From: Bellilinea sp034411135
Lineage (GTDB): Bacteria > Chloroflexota > Anaerolineae > Anaerolineales > Anaerolineaceae
DNA: 64,000 bases
Assembly: GCA_034411135.1 (NCBI GenBank)
Contig: DAOUMN010000003.1
Location: 62,001 to 126,000 of the forward strand
Direction: 5' to 3'
In this document: positions 33,760 to 42,121 of the stretch, in pieces
Layout: each line of letters opens with the position of its first letter
Position numbering within the stretch: the stretch's first letter is position 1
Made by a program: the position numbers and the translations under genes
The notes under the pieces: model-generated
Database searches by the model: none
What the model was told of the DNA's origin: nothing
Seen by the model: the letters and a program-made list of their open reading frames with translations, nothing else

Positions 33760-34443
33760 CTAGCCCCCTTCCAGACGGTAGCCGTAGCCGCGCACGGTGA
33801 GAATATAGCGCGGCTCGTCCGGCTGCGGTTCGATCTTCTTGCGCAGCAGGAAAATGTAGCGGCGCACGGTGGTGGTGTTCTCCTGGCGGTAGGCGCCCCA
33901 CACCTCACGCACCAGATCGGTCTCTGCTACCGCTTTACCGGCGTTGCGCGCCAGCACTTCCATCAGGCGGAATTCGGTCGGGGTCAGGGCAACCGGCTCG
34001 CCCGCGCGGCGCACCTCGCGCCGGTCGAGATCCACCTCCAGGTCGCCCAACTGGAGCAGGTTACGCTCCGCCGTGCCGGTCTGACGCGCGCGGTGAAGCA
34101 CCGCCTGGATGCGCGCCGTCAGTTCGGCAAAACTGAACGGCTTGGTGATGTAATCGTCCACCCCCAGCCCAAAACCGCGCAGTTTGTCCGCCTCGGCGCT
34201 TTTGGCGGTCAGCAGGATGATTGGCACGTTGGACAGTTCGCGCAGCCGGGCAGCCACCTCCCAGCCGTCCATGCCGGGCATCATCACGTCCAGCACCACC
34301 AGGTCGGGATGCTCACGGTATGCCTGGCGCAGTGCTTCGTTGCCGTTCGCCGCGGCGACCACGCTGTACTTTTCCTGGCGTAGAAAGTCCTGCAAAAAAC
34401 GCAGCAGCGTGGGATCATCATCAACCACCAGAATTTTGGTCAT
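33760..34443 (-). CDS. OmpR-type response regulator
   Basis: This 227-residue transcription regulator has a receiver domain (about 1-115) with acidic DDD at 8-10, phospho-acceptor Asp in LVVLDVMMPG (about 51), T in LLTAK, and K in YITKPF. The C-terminal winged helix (about 130-225) includes LTPTEFRLMEVLARNAGKAV and TVRRYIFLLRKKIEP. It overlaps the histidine kinase gene by 4 bp (ATGA), so kinase and regulator are made together. Target genes unknown. Confidence 0.95.
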   Translation of the reverse strand: MTKILVVDDDPTLLRFLQDFLRQEKYSVVAAANGNEALRQAYREHPDLVVLDVMMPGMDGWEVAARLRELSNVPIILLTAKSAEADKLRGFGLGVDDYITKPFSFAELTARIQAVLHRARQTGTAERNLLQLGDLEVDLDRREVRRAGEPVALTPTEFRLMEVLARNAGKAVAETDLVREVWGAYRQENTTTVRRYIFLLRKKIEPQPDEPRYILTVRGYGYRLEGG

Positions 34444-36764
34444 GGCGCGTCATCCTCCTGCCTGTCGGTTTCCCCCGCAGATGATTCCCGCCAGCCCGGG
34501 GCGGGCGCGCGGGATGGCTCGCTTTCATTCATCTCCGCCAGCGGCAGCCAGCAGGTGAACTGCGCCCCGCCTTGCGGATGATTTTCGGCGCGGATCTCAC
34601 CGTGCATGGCATTCAACAGCCGCCGGACAATGTACAACCCCAACCCATGCCCGTACACCGCGCGGTTGTCCTCGCTGTCGTGGCGGTAGAATTGCTCGAA
34701 CAGGTGTGGCAGGGCTTCGGGCGGCAGCCCGGCGCCGTGATCGCGCACCCGTAGCCACACGCGCTGACCCTCCAGACCGGCGGCAATCTCGATTTTCCCC
34801 TCCGGGGCGTACTTGAAGGCGTTATCCAGCAGGTGAAACAGAATGCTGTTGAGCGCCTGCTCATCGACCAACGCTGCTGGCAGATCGGGTGGAATGTCCC
34901 AGCGCACCCGATCAACGCCGTTCAGGTGGGCAATCTGGTTTTGCAGGCTGGTCTGCACGCGGCTGAGCGGCAGCGGGGCGGGGTAAAGCGGTAGTTTTCC
35001 TGCATCCAGCGCGGAGATATCCAGAATCGTCTCGACGAAGCGGGTCAGGCGCTCGATCTCCGCCTGCACCAGGTAAAGGATCTGGTTGCTGCGCCCAGAG
35101 AGCGGGCGCGTGCCGTACATGAGCAGTTCGATGCCGCTCTTGATGTTGGTCAGCGGGGCGCGCAGTTCGTGGGAGACGAGGGAGACAAAATCCGACTTGA
35201 GCCGGTCGAGTTCGAGCAGCAGACGGTTCTGGGCTTCCAGGCGCTGGTAGGCTTCGCTCAGGTCGGCGGTTTTTTCGATCACGCGCTGTTCCAGCTCACG
35301 GTTGAGCCGTTCCAATTCGGCGCGGTCAGCGGCAATGCGTTCGTAGGCGGCTTGCAGCGCAGCCTGCTGGCGCTTTTGCAAGCTCAGGTCGTGGGCGGTG
35401 CCTGCCACGGTCAACCGGCGGCGGGTGGTGGAGACAACCGGGCGCAGCGAGAGGAACACCGGCAGCAGGCTGCCATCGCGGCGGCGCAGCGCCGTTTCGC
35501 CCGACCAGCCTGCGGGGCTACCCCGCAAGTCTGCGGGGCTTCCCCGCACGCTTGCGGGGCTTTCCATCCCGCCGCTGCGGGCAAGCTCCAGCCAGCGGCT
35601 GCCTTCGGGCGGCTGGTCGAGCAGGTCGTCCAGCGGACGGTTGAGCAGCTCTGCCTGGCTGTAGCCGCTGGCAGCCGAAAGCGCCGGGTTTGCCAGGTTG
35701 ATCCGCCCGCGTTCATCGCAAACGAAGGCGGGTTCTGCCACGCTGTTGACCAGGCTGGCGTACTGCTCGTACTCCACCTCGCCGGTCACCAGCCCCTGGC
35801 GGGCAATCAGCCCCAGCGCGAGCAGCACGGTCAATGCCAGCACTGGCTGGTTGAAGATGCCACGCAGCTGCCAGTCGAGCAGCGTAAACCAGCCCAACAC
35901 CAGCACTGCCAGTACCGGCAACAGGCTTTGAAAGCGCGCCAGCCCGCCGTGCACGATGCGCCGCGCCGGGCGGGGTAAATGCCAGGCGGGTGTCGTCCGC
36001 CCGGCGGGTGAAAAGGGCGGCGCCAGCAGGGCAGCCAGGACGAGCGTATCACCAACCGCCCAACCCAGGTCTGCTGCCGACCCAATCTGGTAACTGCCCT
36101 GGCGCAGCGTGGTGGCATAGAGCAGATCGGTCAGGGTTAGGACGATCAACGCCGCCGCCAGCCAACCAAAGCCTGCCAGCGGGCGGTTGGTGTCGCCCAG
36201 CAGGAACAGATTTGCCAGTAGCAGCAGGAGTGTCATGTCTGCCAGCGGATAGAGAATGCCGAAGGGGTTTCCCCCGGCGGGTGCTTCTGCCAGGCGCGGC
36301 TGGAGCACCAGCAGGTAGATCAGTACCAGTGCTGCCAGGCTGGTGAGGAGCATGTCCAGCCAGCGGCGCAGGCGGCTGCCGCCCGCCGAAGAGCGGTGCG
36401 GCAAGCGAATCAGCCCCCAGCCGAGCAGCAGCATGCCGGGCAGGTAGAGCAGGTCGCTCAGGTTGGGGCGCAGCAAAGCGGCGGAGTCGAATGCCAGCAG
36501 AATCATGCGCAGCAGGTCGTTGAGCGCCCACAACGCTAGCCCGCCAAACACGCCGCGCAAGGCGGGGCGCTGTTCGGGCGCAGCAGTGACGCTCAGCCAG
36601 CCCGCCAACCAGGCAGCGCTGGTGCCGGTCAGCAGAACTGCCAGGTTACCAATCCAGTAGCGTTCCCATGGGTCGGTCGAACCCCACAGCAGCCAGGCGG
36701 CGTACAGGCTGAGGAAACCAGCAGCAGCAAGCGGAAACCGCAGGCGGTGCGACGCGGCGATCAT
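34440..36764 (-). CDS. Membrane sensor histidine kinase with PAS domain
   Basis: This 774-residue protein has about ten hydrophobic membrane segments (10-320) forming an uncharacterised integral sensor, a PAS domain (about 345-475), a coiled coil (about 480-530) and a HisKA dimerisation helix with VSLVSHELRAPLTNIKSGIEL, where the His is the phosphorylation site. The C-terminal ATPase has NSILFHLLDNAFKYAP (N box), VRDHGAGLPPEALPHLFEQFYR (G1/F) and GHGLGLYIVRRLL (G2). A 21-bp palindromic tandem repeat lies inside the PAS part (35511-35573). The start at 36764 was chosen because the longer frame upstream reads like spacer. Confidence 0.93.
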   Translation of the reverse strand: MIAASHRLRFPLAAAGFLSLYAAWLLWGSTDPWERYWIGNLAVLLTGTSAAWLAGWLSVTAAPEQRPALRGVFGGLALWALNDLLRMILLAFDSAALLRPNLSDLLYLPGMLLLGWGLIRLPHRSSAGGSRLRRWLDMLLTSLAALVLIYLLVLQPRLAEAPAGGNPFGILYPLADMTLLLLLANLFLLGDTNRPLAGFGWLAAALIVLTLTDLLYATTLRQGSYQIGSAADLGWAVGDTLVLAALLAPPFSPAGRTTPAWHLPRPARRIVHGGLARFQSLLPVLAVLVLGWFTLLDWQLRGIFNQPVLALTVLLALGLIARQGLVTGEVEYEQYASLVNSVAEPAFVCDERGRINLANPALSAASGYSQAELLNRPLDDLLDQPPEGSRWLELARSGGMESPASVRGSPADLRGSPAGWSGETALRRRDGSLLPVFLSLRPVVSTTRRRLTVAGTAHDLSLQKRQQAALQAAYERIAADRAELERLNRELEQRVIEKTADLSEAYQRLEAQNRLLLELDRLKSDFVSLVSHELRAPLTNIKSGIELLMYGTRPLSGRSNQILYLVQAEIERLTRFVETILDISALDAGKLPLYPAPLPLSRVQTSLQNQIAHLNGVDRVRWDIPPDLPAALVDEQALNSILFHLLDNAFKYAPEGKIEIAAGLEGQRVWLRVRDHGAGLPPEALPHLFEQFYRHDSEDNRAVYGHGLGLYIVRRLLNAMHGEIRAENHPQGGAQFTCWLPLAEMNESEPSRAPAPGWRESSAGETDRQEDDAP
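35511..35573. repeat. Three tandem 21-bp palindromic repeats inside the kinase gene
   Basis: Units start at 35511, 35532 and 35553, each opening with TGCGGGGCT followed by a near-inverted CCCCGCA. Each is seven codons long and keeps the frame, giving S-P-A-x-x-R-G repeats in the PAS region. Unit three is degraded at its right half. Confidence 0.85.
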
Positions 36765-36874
36765 GTTAGTATTGTAGCAAGGCGGAGAAGGCGGCGCAAC
36801 GATTCGTGATGGGGCAAACGCGGTACAATAAGCGGCAAATGCCCACTGTTTACATATATCCAAAGGAGAGCCCC

Positions 36875-38566
36875 ATGTTTAGCGAGTTGAAAAATCCCCC
36901 GGCTGATTTTCTGGACTGGAAGTGGGAGCGTTTCGAACCCTACGCGCGCGATTTGATCGAGCGCCCGTTCGACTCTGCCACGGTCGGCGAGTGGCTGAAA
37001 GACTGGTCCGACCTGGGCGATGCGCTGCAGGAACTGTTCAGCCGACTGAATGTTGCCGTGACGGTCAACACCGCCGACCAGGTTGCCGAAGCCCGCTTTC
37101 GCGCTGCGCTGGACGAAATCTATCCGCAGGCTATGGCAGCCGATCAAAAAATCAAAGCCCGCCTGCTGGAAAGCGGCTTGCAGCCGGAAGGATTCGAAAT
37201 CCCGCTGCGCGATTACCGCGACGATGCCGATTTATTCCGCGATGAGAACCTGCCCCTGCTGGCGGAGGAGCAAAAACTGAGCCTGGAATACGACCAGATC
37301 GCTGGCAAGCAGACGGTGGAATGGGACGGAAAGGAAGTCACCCTGACCATGCTGCGACCGGTTTACCAGGATAGCGATCGCGCCCGCCGTGAACAAGCCT
37401 GGTGGCTCGCCGCCGAACGTCAGCTGGCGGACCGCGAAGCCTTTAACGATCTGTGGGTGCGTTTCTTCACGCTGCGCCAGCAGATCTCTGCCAACGCCGG
37501 CAAGAGCGACTTCCGCGCCTACCGCTGGGTGCAGTTACACCGCCACGACTACACTCCGCAGGACTGCCAGACCTTTCGAGACGCGATCGAGCGGGTCATT
37601 GTCCCGCTGGCAAAACAGGTTTACGAACGTCGCCGCAAGCAGCTAGGGCTGGATGTGCTGCGCCCGTGGGACCTGGACGTTGACCCGCTTGGACTGCCGC
37701 CGCTGCGCCCCTACCAGAGCATCGATGATCTAAATGAAAAGACCACCACGGTCTTCCGTTCGGTTGATCCTGTTTTGGGCGATTACTTCAAAACCATGGT
37801 CAACGAGCACCTGCTCGATCTGGAAAACCGCAAGAACAAGGCGCCTGGCGGTTATTGCACCAGTTTTCCCATCAGCCGCCGACCGTTCATCTTCATGAAC
37901 GCGGTTGGACTGCACGACGATGTTCAAACCCTGCTGCACGAAGGCGGGCATTCCTTCCACGTTTTTGAATCGGCTGCCCTGCCGCTCAGCCAGCTGACCA
38001 ATGTCCCAATGGAGTTTGCCGAAGTCGCTTCGATGGGAATGGAGTTTCTCGCTGGACCGTACCTCAGCCGCGAAAACGGCGGGTACTACTCCGCTGAGGA
38101 TGCCCGCCGCGCGTTCAACGAGCACGTCGAACGCAGCCTGCTCTTTTGGCCCTACATGGCGGTGGTGGATGGCTTTCAGCACTGGGCGTATACCCATCCG
38201 CAGCAGGCTGTCGAGCCATCTGCCTGTGACCAGGCATGGGACGAACTGTGGATGCGTTTCATGGTTGGCGTAGACTGGAGCGGATTGGAAGACGTGCGCC
38301 GCACTGGCTGGCAGCGTAAACTGCACATCTTCCAGCTGCCGTTCTATTACGTCGAGTACGGTTTGGCGCAGCTTGGCGCTGCGCAGATCTGGCGCAATGC
38401 GCTGGCAGACCAGCAGCAGGCGGTGGCTGCCTACCGCCGCGCGCTGGCGCTGGGTGGCTCGGTCGCGCTGCCGCAGTTGTTCCAGGCGGCTGGCGCGCGC
38501 TTTGCCTTCGATGCACCGGCGCTGCACTCGGTGGCGCAATTGATGGCGGAACGCGTGCTGGACTAG
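36875..38566 (+). CDS. pepF: M3 family oligoendopeptidase
   Basis: This 563-residue cytoplasmic zinc peptidase cleaves short peptides. The active site is LLHEGGHSFH (about 352-361, HExxH), with the third ligand Glu in the following helix region FAEVASMGMEF (E at about 386). Other family marks are CTSFPISRRPFIFMN and the YYVEYGLAQLGA segment near the C-terminus. Length fits PepF/thimet-like bacterial members (560-600). The ATG follows AAAGGAGA by 5 nt. It is divergent from the histidine kinase with about 110 bp between. Confidence 0.95.
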   Translation: MFSELKNPPADFLDWKWERFEPYARDLIERPFDSATVGEWLKDWSDLGDALQELFSRLNVAVTVNTADQVAEARFRAALDEIYPQAMAADQKIKARLLESGLQPEGFEIPLRDYRDDADLFRDENLPLLAEEQKLSLEYDQIAGKQTVEWDGKEVTLTMLRPVYQDSDRARREQAWWLAAERQLADREAFNDLWVRFFTLRQQISANAGKSDFRAYRWVQLHRHDYTPQDCQTFRDAIERVIVPLAKQVYERRRKQLGLDVLRPWDLDVDPLGLPPLRPYQSIDDLNEKTTTVFRSVDPVLGDYFKTMVNEHLLDLENRKNKAPGGYCTSFPISRRPFIFMNAVGLHDDVQTLLHEGGHSFHVFESAALPLSQLTNVPMEFAEVASMGMEFLAGPYLSRENGGYYSAEDARRAFNEHVERSLLFWPYMAVVDGFQHWAYTHPQQAVEPSACDQAWDELWMRFMVGVDWSGLEDVRRTGWQRKLHIFQLPFYYVEYGLAQLGAAQIWRNALADQQQAVAAYRRALALGGSVALPQLFQAAGARFAFDAPALHSVAQLMAERVLD

Positions 38567-38926
38567 GGTACTGGCGTAAATTACCCAATGTGATTGTCCC
38601 GCCAGAACCAGGCGGGGTTGCGAAGTCTAGTTTTTAGGCTGGCACCTGCCCTGAACCTGTCGTGCCCTGAGCTTGTTCACTTAGCGGTCGCATGGCGAGC
38701 GTGTCGAACCGTGCGGCAGACCGGTCTGCCATACCTTGTAGTACCTTGTGGTTTGGCAGGTTCACCACCGCCTGCACCCGCAGGGCTTCATGGTGTGGGT
38801 GGTTTTTAGTGCTGCTGCTGAAAAAAAACCGTCAAATGTCGCCGTAAGGCGGGAAGACTCTCCATAGCCCCGCTCTTGTGGCGGTGATACAATAAGACTC
38901 AAACCAGCCGACCACAGGAGGAAGCC
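38567..38926. other. 360-bp non-coding spacer with repeat fragments
   Basis: No gene is supported. A CCCGCC/GGCGGG stem-loop (38598-38616) lies 30 nt after the peptidase stop, with a TTTTT run further on. It may be a weak terminator. GCCCTGAACCTGTCG (38648-38662) is a reversed copy of the dispersed element. AATAAGACTC near 38892 precedes the next gene's ribosome site. Confidence 0.55.
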
Positions 38927-39940
38927 TTGGGAGACACCCTTAAAATTGCGGTGCCGATGGCAGGGCTGGGCAGCCGGATGCGCCCACACACCTGGAGCAA
39001 ACCCAAACCACTGATTGCCCTGGCGGGCAGGACGGTGCTGGATTACGTCCTCGAACAATTCAACAGCCTGCCGAAAACGCTGGAAGTCGAATACATTTTT
39101 ATTATCGGTCCCAACCAGCGCGAGCAGGTCGAAGCGCACATGCGCCAGCACCACCCCGAAAAGACCGTCCATTACATCATACAGGAGGTGATGCGCGGTC
39201 AGTCCGATGCGCTCTACCTGGCGCGCGAGCATATGCACGGCGCACTGTTGATGGCGTTTTCGGACACGCTGATCGAGACCGACCTGTCCAACCTTGATCA
39301 GGTGGCGGAGGATGGGCTTGCCTGGGTGCGCCCGGTGGAAGACCCGCGCCGCTTTGGGGTGGCGGTGGTCAACGCCGAAGGCTGGGTCACCCAACTGGTG
39401 GAAAAACCGCAGGACATGACCAATAACCTGGTGGTGGTGGGCTTCTACTACTTCAAAAGCGCCGAGGAGCTGATGTCCGCTATTGAGGAGCAGTTCCAGC
39501 GTAATTTGACCCTCAAAAACGAATATTTTCTCGCCGATGCGGTTAACATTTTGCTGGAGCGCGGGGCGCGCATGCGTACCCGCCGGGTGGATGTTTGGCT
39601 GGACGCCGGTATCCCCGATGCGGTGTTGGAGACCAACCGCCATCTGCTCGAACATGGCAAAGATAACTCGGCGGAGGCGGCGCAGCGTGCGGGCGTGGCG
39701 GTCATTCCGCCGGTGTACATTGACCCGGCGGCGCAGGTGCAGCGCGCGGTGATTGGTCCGCATGTGTCGATTGGTGCGGGCTGCCGCCTGGAGGATGTGG
39801 TCATCCGCAACAGCGTGGTGGATGCCGACAGCCAGCTGCGCGGGCTGGTAGTGAGCGATTCGCTCATTGGGCGTCAGGTGCTTGCCGAGGGAAAGCCCCG
39901 CCAGCTCAACCTGGGGGACAACACATGGCTGAAGGAATGA
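38927..39940 (+). CDS. Sugar-phosphate nucleotidyltransferase with left-handed beta-helix tail
   Basis: This 337-residue enzyme of the glucose-1-phosphate thymidylyl/uridylyltransferase group makes an NDP-sugar from NTP and sugar 1-phosphate. The nucleotide loop is VPMAGLGSRMRPHTWSKPKPL (G-x-G-x-R then K-P-K), followed by SDTLI, the metal-site Asp. VEKPQD and WLDAGIPDAVLE are typical of the catalytic domain. The C-terminal hexapeptide repeats (about 260-320, VYIDPAAQVQRAVIGPHVSIG) form a beta-helix. It starts at TTG with AGGAGG upstream, so expression is probably modest. The next gene overlaps its end by 16 bp. Confidence 0.9.
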   Translation: MGDTLKIAVPMAGLGSRMRPHTWSKPKPLIALAGRTVLDYVLEQFNSLPKTLEVEYIFIIGPNQREQVEAHMRQHHPEKTVHYIIQEVMRGQSDALYLAREHMHGALLMAFSDTLIETDLSNLDQVAEDGLAWVRPVEDPRRFGVAVVNAEGWVTQLVEKPQDMTNNLVVVGFYYFKSAEELMSAIEEQFQRNLTLKNEYFLADAVNILLERGARMRTRRVDVWLDAGIPDAVLETNRHLLEHGKDNSAEAAQRAGVAVIPPVYIDPAAQVQRAVIGPHVSIGAGCRLEDVVIRNSVVDADSQLRGLVVSDSLIGRQVLAEGKPRQLNLGDNTWLKE

Positions 39941-40149
39941 GCGATCCGGTCGAATGTCACTCAGGTTACGAGTACGCCGAGCGCCCGACCGCACTGCGCT
40001 GGGAAGGGCAGCGCCTGGAGATCGAACAGATCGAAGCCGAATGGCGCATCCCCGGCGGCAAGCGCTTTCGCGTGCGCATTCGCGACGGGCGGGTGTTCGA
40101 GCTGTTTTATGGTGAACTGTACGATGAATGGCGTATCAACGCCGTATAA
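39925..40149 (+). CDS. Small conserved-looking protein of unknown function
   Basis: This 74-residue acidic beta-rich protein has the phrase WRIPGGKRFRVRIRDGRVFELFYGELYDEWRI and no signal peptide. It overlaps the end of the nucleotidyltransferase gene by 16 bp in another frame and ends 65 bp before the aminotransferase gene, so it is in the same operon. A helper role to either neighbour is only a guess. Confidence 0.62.
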   Translation: MAEGMSDPVECHSGYEYAERPTALRWEGQRLEIEQIEAEWRIPGGKRFRVRIRDGRVFELFYGELYDEWRINAV

Positions 40150-40214
40150 TCTGCACACTTTTGCTGAACAGGAAGCAAACAAACCCCATGCTTAACCCAA
40201 CTCAAGGAGTCAAA

Positions 40215-41378
40215 ATGCGCGAAACCTATATTTCTCAGCGGGTCTCCTGCCTTAAACCTTCCGGCATCCGCCGTTTCTTTGATATTGCGGCAACGATGCA
40301 GGATGTCATCTCGCTGGGGATTGGCGAGCCGGATTTCGATACCCCGCGCCCGGTGGTGGAAGCGGGCATCCGCTCGCTGCAACAGGGACGTACCCATTAC
40401 ACCTCGAACGCTGGCATAATCGAACTGCGCCGCGCGTTGAGCGCCAACCTGGAGCGTCTGTATGGAGTGCGTTACGATCCCGCCACCGAAGTGGTCATCA
40501 CCGTTGGCGGCTCGGAAGCATTGTACCTGACCGCCACCGCGCTGCTCGATGCAGGTGACGAGGTGATCATTCCCACGCCGTGTTTTGTCTCCTACCAGGC
40601 GGAGGTGCACCTGGCGGGCGGTGTGCCGGTGGAGATCCCCTGCCGGATGGAGGACAACTTCAACGTCGATCCGGCACGCATCGAAGCCGCCGTGACCCAC
40701 CGCACCAAAGCCATCCTGCTTGGTTTTCCCAACAACCCGACCGGCGCGGTTGCCACCCGCGAGCGGCTGCTGGAAATTGCGCGCATTGCCGAGAAGTACG
40801 ACCTGATCGTCATTTCGGATGAAATTTACGACCGGCTGGTATACGGTGGGCACCAACACGTGTGTTTCCCCACCCTGCCGGACATGCACCGCCGCACGGT
40901 GCTGCTGGGCGGCTTTTCCAAGGATTACGCCATGACCGGCTGGCGCATTGGCTATGCCTGCGCCCCGGCGGAGATCCTTAAGGGGTTGCTGCGGGTGCAC
41001 CAGTATACGGTCATGTCGGCGCCGACCATCTCGCAGGATGCGGCAGTGGTCGCCATCGAGGACCGCGACGAGGCGGTGATGACCATGGTAGAGGAATACG
41101 ACCGCCGCCGCCGACTGGTAGTGGCGGAACTCAACCGCATTGGGCTGCCGACCTTTGAGCCCAAGGGTGCCTTCTATGCCTTCCCGCAGGTCAGCGCCAC
41201 CGGGTTGGATGACGAGACTTTTGCCACCCGCCTGCTGCAGGAGGAGAAAGTTGCCATTGTGCCGGGCAATTCGTTCGGCGCCGGAGGCGAGGGGTTCTGC
41301 CGCATTTCCTACGCCACAGCTTACGAGAAAATCGAGGAAGCCCTGCGGCGCATCGAGCGCTTCGTCAACCGCTTGTAG
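40215..41378 (+). CDS. PLP-dependent aspartate/aromatic-type aminotransferase
   Basis: This 387-residue class I/II aminotransferase of fold type I has GIGEPDFDTPRPV at the N-terminus, the PLP phosphate loop VGGSEALYL, NNPTGAV (Asn to PLP), SDEIYDRLVYGG (Asp/Tyr to pyridine ring) and the Schiff-base lysine in GGFSKDYAMTGWRIGY (K at about 238). R at about 364 (CRISYA) binds the substrate carboxylate. Subgroup is the AspC/PatA type that uses aspartate or aromatic acids with 2-oxoglutarate. ATG 40215 follows AAGGAG. A strong stem-loop after the gene (41407-41438) may end the message. Confidence 0.95.
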   Translation: MRETYISQRVSCLKPSGIRRFFDIAATMQDVISLGIGEPDFDTPRPVVEAGIRSLQQGRTHYTSNAGIIELRRALSANLERLYGVRYDPATEVVITVGGSEALYLTATALLDAGDEVIIPTPCFVSYQAEVHLAGGVPVEIPCRMEDNFNVDPARIEAAVTHRTKAILLGFPNNPTGAVATRERLLEIARIAEKYDLIVISDEIYDRLVYGGHQHVCFPTLPDMHRRTVLLGGFSKDYAMTGWRIGYACAPAEILKGLLRVHQYTVMSAPTISQDAAVVAIEDRDEAVMTMVEEYDRRRRLVVAELNRIGLPTFEPKGAFYAFPQVSATGLDDETFATRLLQEEKVAIVPGNSFGAGGEGFCRISYATAYEKIEEALRRIERFVNRL

Positions 41379-41406
41379 TATCCATCGAATAAACCGGAGA
41401 GCAGTG

Positions 41407-41438
41407 CTGCGCGCACAGCATACCTGCTGTGCGCGCAG
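41407..41438. repeat. 14-bp perfect inverted repeat
   Basis: CTGCGCGCACAGCA (41407-41420) and its complement (41425-41438) with a 4-nt loop lie 29 bp after the aminotransferase stop. The stem is very stable but lacks a U run. Confidence 0.8.
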
Positions 41439-41512
41439 GCGTCTGGTAGGCGTGCCGAAGCCGCTAATGGGCGGCAGGCACACTCATCTTTGTACACCAT
41501 GTCAAAAAGGCC

Positions 41513-41540
41513 TTGACATGGCACGTTTCTTGGATAGGAT
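41513..41540 (+). promoter_or_regulatory. Promoter of the ferritin-like gene
   Basis: TTGACA (41513-41518), 16 bp, TAGGAT (41535-41540). The perfect -35 box contains the first in-frame ATG (41518), which therefore should not be the translation start. Confidence 0.65.
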
Positions 41541-41568
41541 TAATTTATACCACGTAGGGGGTGCCGAT

Positions 41569-42084
41569 ATGCAAATCGAGACGGTTGGAAAATTATTCGA
41601 ATACGCGATCCGCATGGAAGAAAGCGCCGAGAAATTCTATTGCCAGTTGGGTGAACTGTTCCAGAATTACCCGCCCATTGCCGCTTTCTGGCTCAACTAC
41701 GCGCTGGAGGAAAATGCCCACGCCGCCATCCTGCGCGAGACGCGTGACACGCTCAGCGCCGAGGAACTGGCGCAGCCAGCCCGCGCGGACCTGTTGCGCG
41801 ATGTGCACCGCTGCTTCGAGCTGGCTTCTGAAAAAACGTTGAAGAAGATTCGCAACCTGGACGATGCCTACCAGATGGCAGTCGAACTGGAAAATTCGGA
41901 GACCAACGCGGTCTTCGAGTTCCTCATCCTCAACTTTTCCACCCGCCGCCTGATCGAATCGGAAAATTTCCTTAAATCGCAGTTGCGCAATCACATCGCC
42001 CGCCTGGAACAGGATTTTCCCAGCGAGTACCGCAGCCGTCTCAAGCGGCACAGCATCACCCTACCCACCAACGAGGCGGATTGA
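41569..42084 (+). CDS. Ferritin-like/rubrerythrin-type protein
   Basis: This 171-residue, mostly alpha-helical protein has the pattern of a four-helix di-iron bundle: FEYAIRMEESAEKFYCQL (helix 1, E ligands), LNYALEENAHAAIL (E-x-x-H, helix 2), MAVELENSETNAVF (helix 3) and the later RLIESENFLKSQLRNH (E-x-x-x-x-x-x-x-H). This resembles rubrerythrin and other ferritin-like iron proteins, but the rubredoxin tail is absent. Function is probably iron storage or peroxide handling. ATG 41569 was chosen for its GGGGG site 8 nt before; the earlier ATG lies inside the -35 box. It is a single-gene unit. Confidence 0.75.
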   Translation: MQIETVGKLFEYAIRMEESAEKFYCQLGELFQNYPPIAAFWLNYALEENAHAAILRETRDTLSAEELAQPARADLLRDVHRCFELASEKTLKKIRNLDDAYQMAVELENSETNAVFEFLILNFSTRRLIESENFLKSQLRNHIARLEQDFPSEYRSRLKRHSITLPTNEAD

Positions 42085-42121
42085 TCCATGCGCGGGTGGT
42101 TCACCTGCCGGTGGCGCAGCC

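Noticed and set aside
32665..34383. A 572-codon plus-strand open frame antisense to GNAT-GrpB and the response regulator
   Set aside because: It crosses two well-identified minus-strand genes and a non-coding spacer, with shadow composition.
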